This document shows, one piece after another, positions 42,999-51,872 of a stretch of DNA of 64,000 nt. This stretch comes from Methylobacterium sp. E-066 (GTDB taxonomy: Bacteria; Pseudomonadota; Alphaproteobacteria; Rhizobiales; Beijerinckiaceae). The position numbers were made by a program, and so were the translations under genes. A model generated the notes under the pieces. It was given only the letters and a program-made list of their open reading frames with translations. It did not search any database and had not been told where the DNA came from. The first letter of the stretch is position 1; each line of letters opens with the position of its first letter. Location of the stretch: contig NZ_JAKSYO010000193.1 in NCBI RefSeq assembly GCF_022829635.1, positions 1 through 64,000 on the forward strand, written 5' to 3'.

Positions 42999-43865
42999 AT
43001 GACGAGCCTCGAGACCCTGATGCCGCTCCTAGAGCGGATCGCCACCGCGCTGGAACGGGCCGCCCCGCCCGCCCCGCCGGCCTTCGACCCGAACGCCGCC
43101 GACGCGTTCCTGTGGGGGCCGGAGCGGCGGCTCACTCCGGTGCCGCAGGTGGCCCGGGTGGAGATCGGCCTGCTCACCAGCATCGACCGGGCGCGCGACA
43201 CCCTGATCGAGAACACCGAGCGCTTCGCCCGCGGCCTGCCGGCCAACAATGCCCTGCTCTGGGGCGCCCGCGGCATGGGCAAGTCCTCGCTGGTCAAGGC
43301 GGCCCATGCCGAGATCAACGCCCGCCGGCCCGCAGGTGCCCTGCCGATGAAGCTGGTGGAGATCCACCGGGAGGACATCGAGGCCCTGCCCGACCTGATG
43401 GCGCTGCTGCGGCCCGATCCGCATCGCTGGCTGGTCTATTGCGACGACCTGTCCTTCGACGGCGACGACACCTCGTACAAGTCGCTCAAGACCGCGCTCG
43501 ACGGCGGCATCGAGGGCCGGCCGGGCAACGTGCTGTTCTACGCCACCTCGAACCGCCGGCATCTGCTGGCCCGCGACATGGTCGAGAACGAGCGCTCCAC
43601 GGCGATCAACCCCGGCGAGGCCGTGGAGGAGAAGGTCTCGCTCTCGGACCGGTTCGGCCTCTGGCTCGGCTTCCACAAATGCAGCCAGGACGAGTTTTTG
43701 GCGATGATCCGCGCCTATGCCGAGCGCTACGGCCTCGACCTGCCGCCCGAGCGCCTGCGCGCCGAGGCTCTGGAATGGGCCACCACCCGCGGCTCCCGCT
43801 CCGGCCGCACCGCCTTCCAGTTCATCCAGGATCTCGCCGGGCGGATGGGGAAGGTGATGGAGTGA
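42999..43865 (+). CDS. DUF815 family AAA+ ATPase
   Basis: A 288-residue ATP-binding protein. Walker A is GARGMGKSS (about residues 90-98), Walker B is LVYCDDLSFD, sensor region FYATSNRRHLL, and the arginine-containing DRFGLWLGFHKCSQDEFL follows. It ends with RTAFQFIQDLAGRMG. DUF815 proteins are soluble ATPases of undetermined role. The N-terminal helical part (1-50) is typical. A family A repeat follows the gene. Confidence 0.87.
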   Translation: MTSLETLMPLLERIATALERAAPPAPPAFDPNAADAFLWGPERRLTPVPQVARVEIGLLTSIDRARDTLIENTERFARGLPANNALLWGARGMGKSSLVKAAHAEINARRPAGALPMKLVEIHREDIEALPDLMALLRPDPHRWLVYCDDLSFDGDDTSYKSLKTALDGGIEGRPGNVLFYATSNRRHLLARDMVENERSTAINPGEAVEEKVSLSDRFGLWLGFHKCSQDEFLAMIRAYAERYGLDLPPERLRAEALEWATTRGSRSGRTAFQFIQDLAGRMGKVME

Positions 43866-43910
43866 GGATTCTTATAAGGGCCTGATCGATCTGAGGTATC
43901 CCACCCGCGG

Positions 43911-44033
43911 CCTCATCCTGAGGTGCCCGGCGATCGAAGATCGCGGGGCCTCGAAGGAGCCCTCCAGAAGCCTCTGCGATCCCTGGAGGCCTCCTTCGAG
44001 GCCTTCGCTGCGCTCCGTCGCCTCAGGATGAGG
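43911..44033. repeat. Palindromic intergenic repeat, family A copy 5
   Basis: A 123-bp member, the longest copy, with CCTCATCCTGAGG and CCTCAGGATGAGG ends and CTCGAAGGAGCC / GGCCTCCTTCGAGG inner arms. It lies between the convergent DUF815 and dUTPase genes. Confidence 0.93.
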
Positions 44034-44167
44034 GGGTGGATGGGAAGGACCCGTCTGATGACCGCTCAGGATGCGGCGGTGGGGTGGAGTCGCCCAGCTA
44101 TCGCGGGATGGGGCGGCGATCTGGATATCCGGCTCTCCTGCACGGTCCTAAATTCGAAGCACGCAGC

Positions 44168-44638
44168 CTACCGCCCGCTCGATCCGAACCCCCCTGCCCC
44201 ACGACCCGAGCCCGGACCGGCCTCATCGGCCAGCACGGTCAGGAGAGGCCGGGTCACGCGGGTGAACACCAGCTGCGCGATCCGGTCGCCCGGCTCGATC
44301 CGGATCGGCCGCGCATCGTCGCGGTTCCAGGCCGAGACCATCAGGGGGCCCTCGTAATCCGCGTCGATCACCCCGGTGCCGTTGCCGAGCACGAGGCCGT
44401 CGCGGTGGCCGCGGCCGGAGCGGGGGAAGATCAGGCCGCACCAAGCGGGATCGCGGATCAGTACGCTGAAACCCGCCGGGATCAGGGCCGGCGCCCCCCG
44501 GGGCGGCAGGATCAGCGGCGCGTCCAGGCAGGCATGGAGGTCGAGGCCGGCCGCCGCCGCCGAGCCCCAGCGCGGGAATCCCCAGCCGGTCAGGCGCGGG
44601 TCGAGGAGGCGGAGACCGACCTCCGGCAGATCGCTCAT
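44168..44638 (-). CDS. dut: dUTP diphosphatase
   Basis: A 156-residue trimeric dUTPase that removes dUTP and supplies dUMP for thymidylate synthesis. All five motifs are present in order: AAGLDLHA, FPRSGRGHRDGL, GTGVIDADYEGPL, GDRIAQLVF and RGAGGFGSSG. Motif II reads PRSGRG where most have PRSGLA. The start codon overlaps the stop of the CoA-ester lyase gene (ATGA), so the two should be co-translated. Confidence 0.94.
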   Translation of the reverse strand: MSDLPEVGLRLLDPRLTGWGFPRWGSAAAAGLDLHACLDAPLILPPRGAPALIPAGFSVLIRDPAWCGLIFPRSGRGHRDGLVLGNGTGVIDADYEGPLMVSAWNRDDARPIRIEPGDRIAQLVFTRVTRPLLTVLADEAGPGSGRGAGGFGSSGR

Positions 44639-45516
44639 GCGCCGAGCCGTTCGATCGCCTCGGCGAGCGCCAGGCTGCGCCGGGCGGCCTCGACATGGAG
44701 GCGCTCGACCATGCGCCCGTCGAGCGCGATCACCCCGCGCGTCTGGTTCTCCGGGGCCGCGAAGGCCGCGACCACCCGGCGCGCCTCGGCGATCTCGGCC
44801 TCGCCGGGCCCGAAGGCGGCGTTGGCCGGGCCGATCTGGCTCGGGTGGATCAGCATCTTGCCGTCGAACCCGAGATCGCGGCCCTCCGCGCATTCCGCCT
44901 CGAACCCAGCCGCGTCGTCGAGGCCGGAATACACGCCGTCGATCGCCTCGATCTCGTAGGCCCGGGCGGCGGCCAGCACGGTCATCAGCCAGGGGCGCAG
45001 GGCCGCCCGCCCCGGGGGCCGGATCCGGGCCGCCTTCACGAGGTCGTTGGGGCCGATCACCAGGGCGGCGAGGCGGCCGTCCACGTCCCGGGCGGCCCCG
45101 GCGATCTCGGCGGCGTTGACCACCGCCATCGGGGTCTCGATCATCGCCCAGATCCGCGTCGCGAGCGGGGCTCCGAGCCGGCGCAGGCGCGCGCCCACCG
45201 TGATCAGCGCGTCGGAGCTGCGCACCTTCGGCACCAGGATCGCGTCGGGACCCGCGCCGGCGAGCGCCGCGAGGTCGGCCTCGCCGTCCTCGGTCTCGGG
45301 CGGGTTGATCCGCACCACGACCTCGCGCGGGCCGAAGCCGCCGCCGGAGACTGCGGCGGCCACCGAGGCACGGGCCTCGGCCTTCTTCTCCGGGGCGACG
45401 CCGTCCTCCAGGTCGATCAGGATCACGTCCGCGGGGAGCGTGCGCGCCTTCTCCAGGGCGCGGGCATTCGAGCCGGGCATGGCCAGCACGCTGCGGCGGG
45501 GACGGATCTCACTCAT
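44635..45516 (-). CDS. HpcH/HpaI-type CoA ester lyase (CitE-like)
   Basis: A 293-residue lyase of the malyl-CoA/citramalyl-CoA lyase group. RRSVLAMPGSNARALEKARTLPADVILIDLEDGVAP opens the TIM barrel. REVVVRINP holds a substrate arginine, ILVPKV and MIETPMAVVNAAEI carry the metal-binding glutamate, and GFDGKMLIHPSQI is the conserved C-terminal part. Members cleave malyl-CoA, citramalyl-CoA or similar. The true Methylobacterium serine-cycle lyase lies elsewhere, so the substrate here is open. GGGAGAAG precedes the ATG at 45516. Confidence 0.87.
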   Translation of the reverse strand: MSEIRPRRSVLAMPGSNARALEKARTLPADVILIDLEDGVAPEKKAEARASVAAAVSGGGFGPREVVVRINPPETEDGEADLAALAGAGPDAILVPKVRSSDALITVGARLRRLGAPLATRIWAMIETPMAVVNAAEIAGAARDVDGRLAALVIGPNDLVKAARIRPPGRAALRPWLMTVLAAARAYEIEAIDGVYSGLDDAAGFEAECAEGRDLGFDGKMLIHPSQIGPANAAFGPGEAEIAEARRVVAAFAAPENQTRGVIALDGRMVERLHVEAARRSLALAEAIERLGA

Positions 45517-45634
45517 CACGCTTCTCCCGGGCCGGCGGGGCGCCCTTCGGATCGCCGATAGCTTTCCGCCGCGTCCCGGGCAAGAACGCATCGCGAGACG
45601 AGACGATGCGTTCGCGAGCGATGGCGGGGACGGG

Positions 45635-46375
45635 ATGGCGTGCTGGGTCGCGGGGCTCGACGGCTGCCGGGGCGCCTGGGCGGGGGCGCTCCTCGACCTC
45701 GACGATCCGGAGCGGCACCGCTGCGCCCTGTTTCCCGAGGTGGCGGCGCTCCTCGACGCGCCGGAACAGCCGCTGATCGTCGGCATCGACGTGCCGATCG
45801 GCCTGCCGGACCGGGTTTTCGGAGGCGGCAGGGCCGCCGACTTGGCCGCCCGGGTCCGGCTCGGGGCCGCGCGATCCTCGGTCTTCCCGATGCCGCCCCG
45901 GGCGGCGATCGACGCGCCCGACTACAACGCCGCCAAGGCCGCCTCGCGGGCGGCGAGCGAGCCGCCCTTCGCGCCCTCGATCCAGGGCTACAACATCTTC
46001 CGCTATGTCCGCGCCGTGGACACCCTGCTGCGGGCGCGGCCGGAGGCGTTGGCGCGGGTCCACGAGGTCCACCCGGAGGTGGCGTTCCACGCGCTCAACG
46101 GCGGCCGCCCCCTCGGCCTGCCGAAGAAGGGCGCCCGCGCCCGCGAGGGCCTAGCCCTGCGCCGGAGCCTGCTCGAAGCGGCCGGCCTGCCGGCGGCCCT
46201 GCTCGACGCCCGGGCGAAGGGCGTGCCGGCCGACGATCATCTCGACGCTTTGGCCGCCCTGGTGGTGGCCTGGGACATCCTCGAAGGCCGCGCCGTGCCG
46301 CTGCCGGACCCGCCGGATCGGGATGCGCATGGGCTGCCGGTGGTGATCTGGGCGCCGGCTATTCGGGGGCCATGA
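45635..46375 (+). CDS. DUF429 domain protein
   Basis: A 246-residue protein with a probable RNase-H-like fold. VAGLDGCRGAW near the N-terminus and IVGIDVPIGLPD carry the conserved aspartates. Later marks are VFPMPPRAAIDAP, GYNIFRYVRAVDTLL, HEVHPEVAFHALNGG and ADDHLDALAALVVAWD. The aspartate pattern suggests a metal-dependent nuclease, but activity is not established. It is divergent from the lyase gene. Confidence 0.82.
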   Translation: MACWVAGLDGCRGAWAGALLDLDDPERHRCALFPEVAALLDAPEQPLIVGIDVPIGLPDRVFGGGRAADLAARVRLGAARSSVFPMPPRAAIDAPDYNAAKAASRAASEPPFAPSIQGYNIFRYVRAVDTLLRARPEALARVHEVHPEVAFHALNGGRPLGLPKKGARAREGLALRRSLLEAAGLPAALLDARAKGVPADDHLDALAALVVAWDILEGRAVPLPDPPDRDAHGLPVVIWAPAIRGP

Positions 46376-46468
46376 TCGGTGGTTTCAAGGTCAGGTGAGG
46401 CGCTCAATTCCTCCTGATCGCGCCCGCGACCCGTGTCCGTTCGGACGGTCCTGCTCTAGCTCAGCCCC

Positions 46469-46984
46469 ATGAGTGCGCCGAACCCCCTCCCGATCCGCCA
46501 CGTTGCCCGGGCGATCGTCCTCGATCCGCAGGACCGGATCCTGCTGATCGCCTACGCGTCGGTCCACGCCACGGGGCCGGACGGCGAGCCGCTGCGGTTC
46601 TGGTTCATGCCCGGGGGCGGGCTGGAGCCCGGCGAGGACCACGTTATTGCCTGCCGGCGTGAGCTGGGCGAAGAGATCGGCCGCGACGACGCGGAGATCG
46701 GCCCGCAGGTCGCGGCCTGCGACGGGCCGTTCCACCTGTTCCGCCAGTCGCGGGACGCCCGCGAGCGCTACTTTCTCGTTCGCCTGCCCGACGACCGGGT
46801 CGATACCAGCCGGCTCGCCGAGACCGAGGACAACCCGGTGATCGGCACCCGCTGGTGGCCGTTGGCCGAGCTCCGGGCGAGCGGCGAGCGCGTCGAGCCG
46901 GCGGGTCTCGCCGACCTGGCGGGCGATCTCGCCGCAGGGACTATTCCGACCCAGCCGCGCGTTCTGACTTGGCACGATCGCTGA
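46469..46984 (+). CDS. Nudix hydrolase
   Basis: A 171-residue protein. The Nudix box is GGGLEPGEDHVIACRRELGEEIG (split here: the GGLEPGE part and RELGEE part are both intact), so metal-dependent cleavage of a nucleoside diphosphate-X bond is expected. RFWFMPGG precedes it. The tail RTRWWPLAELR type segment (GTRWWPLAELRAS) is common to small Nudix proteins. Substrate unknown. It lies between the DUF429 and carbonic anhydrase genes. Confidence 0.88.
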   Translation: MSAPNPLPIRHVARAIVLDPQDRILLIAYASVHATGPDGEPLRFWFMPGGGLEPGEDHVIACRRELGEEIGRDDAEIGPQVAACDGPFHLFRQSRDARERYFLVRLPDDRVDTSRLAETEDNPVIGTRWWPLAELRASGERVEPAGLADLAGDLAAGTIPTQPRVLTWHDR

Positions 46985-47027
46985 TCCCGATCTCGCAGTT
47001 GCGAGATCGCAACCTTGAGGAGATGGC

Positions 47028-47690
47028 ATGTTCCCTGAATTCCTGACCGAGGGCTACCGCGCGTTCCTGGCGGACCGGTTTCCCACCGAGCGCCGGCGCT
47101 TCGCGCAGCTCGCCCAGAGCCAGGAGCCCCAGATCCTGGTGATCAGCTGCTGCGACAGCCGCGTCGCCCCCGAGGCGATCTTCGACGCCGGTCCGGGCGA
47201 ATTGTTCGTGATCCGCAACGTCGCCAACATCGTGCCGACCTACGAGCCGGACGGCGCCTATCACGGCACCTCGGCGGCGATCGAGTTCGCGGTCCAGGCC
47301 CTGGAGGTGAAGCACATCGTCGTGCTCGGCCACGCCACCTGCGGCGGCATCAAGGCTTTCGCCAGCAAGGCCGCGCCGCTTTCGAGCAGCAACTTCATCG
47401 GCAAGTGGGTCTCGCTCGTGGGCGCGGCCGAGGCCAAGGCCGGCGATTCGAGCGCGCCCGACTACCTGACCCGGATGGAACACGCCATGGTCAGCCAGAG
47501 CATCGAGAACCTGCTGAGCTTCCCGTTCGTGAAGGAACGGGTCGAGGACGGCCGGCTCAACCTCCACGGCGCGCATTTCGGCGTGGCCAACGGCGTGCTG
47601 CTGGTGCGCGATTCCGAGACCGGCGACTTCCACCCGGCGGTGGACAATGCGGGGCGCAAGGTGCTGCCGACGGCAGTGGCCTGCGACTGA
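47028..47690 (+). CDS. Beta-class carbonic anhydrase
   Basis: A 220-residue zinc enzyme interconverting CO2 and bicarbonate. Ligands are in CCDSRV (Cys42; Asp43 and Arg45 as the Asp-Arg dyad) and GHATCGG (His102, Cys105). VIRNVANIVPTYEPDG and HIVVLGH fit the CynT/Can type. A cytosolic bicarbonate supply would suit a methylotroph with carboxylating steps. A hairpin follows 12 bases after the stop. Confidence 0.94.
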   Translation: MFPEFLTEGYRAFLADRFPTERRRFAQLAQSQEPQILVISCCDSRVAPEAIFDAGPGELFVIRNVANIVPTYEPDGAYHGTSAAIEFAVQALEVKHIVVLGHATCGGIKAFASKAAPLSSSNFIGKWVSLVGAAEAKAGDSSAPDYLTRMEHAMVSQSIENLLSFPFVKERVEDGRLNLHGAHFGVANGVLLVRDSETGDFHPAVDNAGRKVLPTAVACD

Positions 47691-47702
47691 GCGATTATCG
47701 AG

Positions 47703-47735
47703 CGGCTTGAGGTGCTTGTTCGACACCTCAAGCCG
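47703..47735 (+). terminator. Hairpin after the carbonic anhydrase gene
   Basis: A perfect 12-bp stem (47703-47714 with 47724-47735) with a 9-base loop. It lacks a long T run, so it is a terminator-like or RNA-protecting hairpin. Confidence 0.7.
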
Positions 47736-47820
47736 AGGGGCTTCGGCTGTTTGCGAAGCTCGACGCTCCGCCGCTCAAGCTTGGACCGGCAGACCCTCTT
47801 GTCGCCGGATCCGGCGTGGG

Positions 47821-47846
47821 CCCCCTCTCCCGCTCAGGAGAGGGGG
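47821..47846. repeat. GC-rich hairpin, family D copy 2
   Basis: A 10-bp perfect inverted repeat CCCCCTCTCC / GGAGAGGGGG with a 6-base loop, matching the core of the longer elements at 42137 and 58562. Confidence 0.75.
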
Positions 47847-47990
47847 CCTGTTGCGGCCCTCACAAACCGGTGTGAGGAACGGGGCCAACACGGCGGAGTG
47901 GGCTTGAGACCGCCTGCAGGCGTTGGGGGTTAGACACTCCATCAGTCTCGCGCACTTTCGGCAGAAGCGCTCCGCTTGCTGCCTCGCACC

Positions 47991-48080
47991 GTCATCACGA
48001 GCGCAGCGAAGTGACCCAGGGACACACCCACGGTCTGCGAGCGAGCGCCGCCCTGGGTTGCTTCGCTGCGCTCGCGATGG
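47991..48080. repeat. Palindromic intergenic repeat, family B copy 2
   Basis: A 90-bp copy with diverged ends (CGTCATCACGAGCGCAGCGA left; GCTTCGCTGCGCTCGCGATG right). The inner AAGTGACCCAGG pairs with CCTGGGTTGCTT with one mismatch. Confidence 0.85.
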
Positions 48081-48168
48081 GGGCGCGACCAGACACAAAA
48101 AAGGCGGCGGGCTCGCGCCCACCGCCTCTTGCCGTACCGCCCGGCCGAGGCCGGGCGATCCCAAAGAA

Positions 48169-48873
48169 TTACATGGCGCCCGGCAGGCGCTGGGCGTGGT
48201 CGTAATGCGCCTGCAGGGCCGGCAGGGCCTGCTGGGCGTAGTTGCGCAGGGCCGGGTTCGGGCCGCCCTGGGCGTAGGCCTGGGTCATGGCGATCGTCAT
48301 CTGGTGCGCCTGGATCTGCTGGGTCGCATAGAGGCGGTCGAAGCGCGGGCCGGCCGGGGTCGCCGACAGCTCGGCGAGCATCGCCTGCTGCTCCGGGCTC
48401 GGCGGGACGATCGTGGACGCGCCGGTGGCCATGGCATCGCCGCGGCCCATACGGCCGCCCGCCTGTGCGCCGTTGGCGGCGCCGGATCCGAGACCCTCGA
48501 GGCCGCCGACCGGGCCGCCCGCCAAGGTGCCGCCGACCACGCCGGTCGCCGCGCCGACACCGGCGCCGACAGCGCTGCCGGCCACGGACAGCGGGGCGGT
48601 CACGAGGCCGCCGAGGCCCTCGTCGCGGGCCGCCATGTAATTGCTCTCACCGCCGGCCAGCGCCACGTTGGCGGCGCGGTGGTCACGGATCGTCTCCTGG
48701 GCGAAGGACCGCACCTTCGGGCTGCGCGACTTCGACAGCGCGATCTGCGAGGACTGGATCTCGAACGCATTGGCTTGCATCGACTGCAGGCGGAAATCGT
48801 TGGCGCCCTGCGCGAAGGCCGGGGTCGACAGGGCCAGGACGAGCGCGGACGCGGCAGCGTAATTCTTGAGCAT
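48169..48873 (-). CDS. DUF4142 domain protein with a glycine-zipper-like insertion
   Basis: A 234-residue exported protein: signal peptide LKNYAAASALVLALSTPAFAQ, then a helical DUF4142 half (MQANAFEIQSSQIALSKSRS then FAQETIRDHRAAN). A glycine/alanine-rich stretch (about residues 90-155) with repeated GxxxG spacing interrupts the domain. The second half follows (LSATPAGPRFDRLYATQQIQAHQMTI, ALPALQAHYDHAQRL). The DUF4142 ferritin-like fold has no proven role. The insert looks like a glycine zipper, which in other proteins packs into membranes or oligomers. Confidence 0.8.
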   Translation of the reverse strand: MLKNYAAASALVLALSTPAFAQGANDFRLQSMQANAFEIQSSQIALSKSRSPKVRSFAQETIRDHRAANVALAGGESNYMAARDEGLGGLVTAPLSVAGSAVGAGVGAATGVVGGTLAGGPVGGLEGLGSGAANGAQAGGRMGRGDAMATGASTIVPPSPEQQAMLAELSATPAGPRFDRLYATQQIQAHQMTIAMTQAYAQGGPNPALRNYAQQALPALQAHYDHAQRLPGAM

Positions 48874-49083
48874 GAGAACCTCGAGTACGAGTGAAGACGC
48901 GAACCGGCACGCGGGGCCAGGGGCGGAAGCCTGGACCTCTTTGGAGGACCAAGATCTCGCGGCCGAAACCGTGCGGCGACACGTTCGCGAATTGGTTCGA
49001 CAACGGGGCCATCGGCCTATGGTTCCTGCCGTTTTGTGCTTAGGGCCTTGGATTAAAGCGACTCTATTGGTGCAGACGGCTCC

Positions 49084-50232
49084 GTGATCCTGATCGAAGT
49101 CCAGATCCTGCGCGCCGCGGCTGCCCTGATGGTGGTCTGGCACCATGCCCGGCACGAGGCCGGGCTGCTGGCCCTGCGCGGCGCGGGTCCGGCCCTCGAT
49201 CCCGGCACGCTGCTGCCGTGGTGGGGCGGGGTCGATCTGTTCTTCGTGATCTCGGGCTTCGTCATCGTGCATGCGAGCGGACGGCTGTTCGGGGTGCCGG
49301 GCGGACGCGCCCGCTTCCTGGCCCACCGGGTCGCCCGGGTGGTGCCGCTCTACTGGCTGGTGAGCCTGCTCTATCTGGCGCTCGCCCTGGCACGTCCCGA
49401 CCTCCTCGGGGATGCGGCGGCCCTGGTGCACGAGCCCGGCACGATCCTGGCCGGGTTCCTGTTCTGGCCGGCGGCCCGGCCGGACGGCATCGTCCAGCCC
49501 CTCTACGGCCTGGGCTGGACCCTCAATTACGAGGCGTTCTTCTACGGCCTGTTCGCGATCGGGCTCGGCTTCGGCCGGCGTGGCGCCGTGGCTTGGCTCG
49601 CCCTGGCCCTGGTGACGCTGGTCGCCTTGGGCGCGCTCGTGCCCGGACTGCCGGTGCCGGTCCGGTTCTGGGCGAACCCGATCGTGCTGGAGTTTCTGCT
49701 CGGCGCTGGGCTCGCCCTCGCCCACCGAGAAGGTTTTCGGCCCGGCGTTTCGCTTCGCCTGGGGCTCGCGATCCTGGGGCTCCTCGGGCTGGGCCTGGCC
49801 GCCCGCCTGCTCGTCGGCGATGGCGCAGCCGACGGGGTCCTGCGCCCGTTGCTGGTCGGCGTGCCGGCATCCCTGCTGGTCGCCGCCGCCCTCGGGCCGA
49901 AGCGGCAGGCCGCCGAGATCGCGGTGCTGCCGGTGGCGCTGCGCGGGCTCGTGCGCCTCGGGGATGCCTCGTATGCCCTCTACCTCGTGCATCCCTTCGC
50001 CCTGCGCCTCGGGCGCGAGGCCCTGCTGCGGCTCGACCTTGCCGCGGGCCTGCATCCCTGGGGCAGCCTCGCCGTGATGGTCGCCGGCAGCGTCGTGGCG
50101 GCTCTGCTGGTCCACCGCTGCGTCGAGCGGCCCCTGACCCGGTGGGCCCGGGCACGTCTCGATCCCGGCGCCGCGCAAAACCGTGTGCGCGCCGTCCCCG
50201 CCCCGGTTCCCCCCGGGCGTCGGTCGGATTAG
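49084..50232 (+). CDS. Acyltransferase 3 family membrane protein
   Basis: A 382-residue integral membrane protein of the OafA/YrhL type, with about ten helices. EVQILRAAAALMVVWHHA opens the family pattern with the catalytic-type histidine. Further marks are WWGGVDLFFVISGFVIVHAS, HRVARVVPLYWLVSLLYL, WTLNYEAFFYGLFAIGL and LGDASYALYLVHPF. The family O-acylates cell-surface sugars. No glycosyltransferases are adjacent, so the acceptor is unknown. The start is a GTG at 49084 with no clear ribosome site. Confidence 0.9.
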   Translation: MILIEVQILRAAAALMVVWHHARHEAGLLALRGAGPALDPGTLLPWWGGVDLFFVISGFVIVHASGRLFGVPGGRARFLAHRVARVVPLYWLVSLLYLALALARPDLLGDAAALVHEPGTILAGFLFWPAARPDGIVQPLYGLGWTLNYEAFFYGLFAIGLGFGRRGAVAWLALALVTLVALGALVPGLPVPVRFWANPIVLEFLLGAGLALAHREGFRPGVSLRLGLAILGLLGLGLAARLLVGDGAADGVLRPLLVGVPASLLVAAALGPKRQAAEIAVLPVALRGLVRLGDASYALYLVHPFALRLGREALLRLDLAAGLHPWGSLAVMVAGSVVAALLVHRCVERPLTRWARARLDPGAAQNRVRAVPAPVPPGRRSD

Positions 50233-50259
50233 CCTCGCGCACCGGAGGAGGATGCCGCG

Positions 50260-51123
50260 ATGAAGACCCTGCTCGTTCCCGTCGCGATGCACGACGGCCT
50301 GACCTCCGTGTTCGAGACCACCCGGCTCGCGGCGTCACGCTTCGGCAGCCTGATCGAGGGCGTGTCCCTGCGCCCGGCACTCGCCGAATACGTGCCGGTC
50401 GACATGGTCGGCGGCATGACCTGGCTGCGCGACGAGGAGGCCGACCGGGCCGAGGCCGAGGAGGCCGGCGGGCGCTTCGTCGCCTTCATGGACGCGGCCG
50501 GCATCCCGCGGCACGCCCGCGACGGGCTCTGCATCCCCGAAAAGGTGGCCGATGCCGGCCCGCGCTACCGCTGGCGGCAGGACGTGCCCACCGGCGACGC
50601 GTTCCTCGGCCAGTATGCCCGGCTGTTCTCGGCCACCGTGGTCGGGCGTCCGGGGACCACCGACAACGCTCCGCGCATGACCACCTTCGAGACCGCCCTG
50701 TTCGAGGGCGGCCGCCCGATCCTGCTGGCGCCACCCCTCGCCCCGACGACGCTGGGCGACGCGATCCTGATCGCCTGGAACGGCTCCACCGAGACCGCCC
50801 GGGCGGTGGCCTTCGCGATGCCGTTCCTGCGCCGGGCCGAGCGGGTGCTGGTGCTCAGCGTCGAGGGCGGCATGGTGCCGGGGCCGAGTGCCCAGGACCT
50901 CGCCCAGGCCCTGGCCTGCGAGGGCGTGGCGGCCTCGCACCGGGCGCTTCCGGCCGGCCGGCGGGCGCCGGGCGAGACGTTTCTCGGCGAGGCCAAGGCG
51001 TTCGGCTGCGACCTGCTGATCAAGGGCGCCTACACCCAGAGCCGCCTGCGCCAGATGATTTTCGGCGGCGTCACCAGTCACGTCCTGGCCCATGCCGACA
51101 TGCCGGTGCTGCTGGCCCATTGA
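50260..51123 (+). CDS. Universal stress protein family protein (tandem Usp-like)
   Basis: A 287-residue cytoplasmic protein. KTLLVPVAMHDG starts the first half and a second half begins near DAILIAWNGSTETARAV. It ends LIKGAYTQSRLRQMIFGGVTSHVL then ADMPVLLAH, the usual C-terminus of Usp proteins. The nucleotide-binding G-2x-G-9x-G(S/T) pattern is only partly visible in the second half. Such tandem proteins are common in alphaproteobacteria and of uncertain role. Confidence 0.85.
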   Translation: MKTLLVPVAMHDGLTSVFETTRLAASRFGSLIEGVSLRPALAEYVPVDMVGGMTWLRDEEADRAEAEEAGGRFVAFMDAAGIPRHARDGLCIPEKVADAGPRYRWRQDVPTGDAFLGQYARLFSATVVGRPGTTDNAPRMTTFETALFEGGRPILLAPPLAPTTLGDAILIAWNGSTETARAVAFAMPFLRRAERVLVLSVEGGMVPGPSAQDLAQALACEGVAASHRALPAGRRAPGETFLGEAKAFGCDLLIKGAYTQSRLRQMIFGGVTSHVLAHADMPVLLAH

Positions 51124-51184
51124 TGGGATCTGGAACCGCCACGCGTGCCTGGCGTTCGGCCACCGCAGCCGGATCAGGATCCCC

Positions 51185-51790
51185 GTGACGATAGCCGTGA
51201 CCCGCCTCCTCCTCGCTTCCCTGCTGGCCGTCTCGGCGGTGACTGCCGCGTGGGCGCAGCCGACCACCGCCCGGTTCCGCGGCATCGTGGAATGGGCCGA
51301 GGCCGACCGAATCCAGATCCGCCGCCCCGGCGGCAGCACCCTGACCCTGCGGATGAACCCGCGGACCCGGGTCTTCGCGGTGACCGAGGCGGGTTTGCGC
51401 AACATCAAGCCCGAGAGCTACGTCAGCGTGCTGGCCACCCCCGGGGCCGCGCCGCTGCGGGCCAAGGCCGTGACGCTGTACTCCCCCTCCGAGCGCGGCT
51501 TCGAGGCTGGGACGCAGCCCTGGGATACCGATGCCGGCGCGACCTTGACGGCGGGCTGGGTCGCCGACCTGAAGGGCGGCCGCCCGCTTCGGCTGACGCT
51601 GGGCTTTGGCGGCGGCCAGGCGAGCTTCGAGATCCCGGCCGGGACCCCGGTCACCGCGATCGCCCCCGGCGAAAAAGCCCTGCTCGAACCCGGCGCGGCC
51701 GTCACCCTGTTCACCCAGTCCGGGCCGGACGGCGCCCTCTCGGTCGGCACGATCGCGGTGGGCCGCCAGGGCGCCGTGCCGTCCTTCTGA
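51185..51790 (+). CDS. Exported protein of unknown function
   Basis: A protein of about 201 residues from the GTG at 51185, which follows AGGAT by a few bases. A signal peptide (TRLLLASLLAVSAVTAAWAQ) leads to a beta-rich chain: RFRGIVEWAEADRIQIRRPGG, LTLRMNPRTRVFAVTEAGL and SYVSVLATPG. This looks like an OB-fold or similar small beta barrel acting in the periplasm. A second half, from GFEAGTQPWDT on, is also beta-rich. No family is recognised. It lies between usp and hit genes. Confidence 0.7.
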   Translation: MTIAVTRLLLASLLAVSAVTAAWAQPTTARFRGIVEWAEADRIQIRRPGGSTLTLRMNPRTRVFAVTEAGLRNIKPESYVSVLATPGAAPLRAKAVTLYSPSERGFEAGTQPWDTDAGATLTAGWVADLKGGRPLRLTLGFGGGQASFEIPAGTPVTAIAPGEKALLEPGAAVTLFTQSGPDGALSVGTIAVGRQGAVPSF

Positions 51791-51872
51791 CGATGGCTCT
51801 GCTGCGGTTGCGTCATCGCTCCGCGCATCGGGGAGGCGCGCTGCGACGCAAGCTGCGCTACATCGTCGTGCT

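Larger units (their letters stand above)
47736..48168. other. Intergenic region with hairpins and a family B repeat
   Basis: About 430 bases between convergent genes. It holds a small CCCCCTCTCC / GGAGAGGGGG hairpin at 47821-47846 and family B copy 2 at 47991-48080. No gene is supported. Confidence 0.6.
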
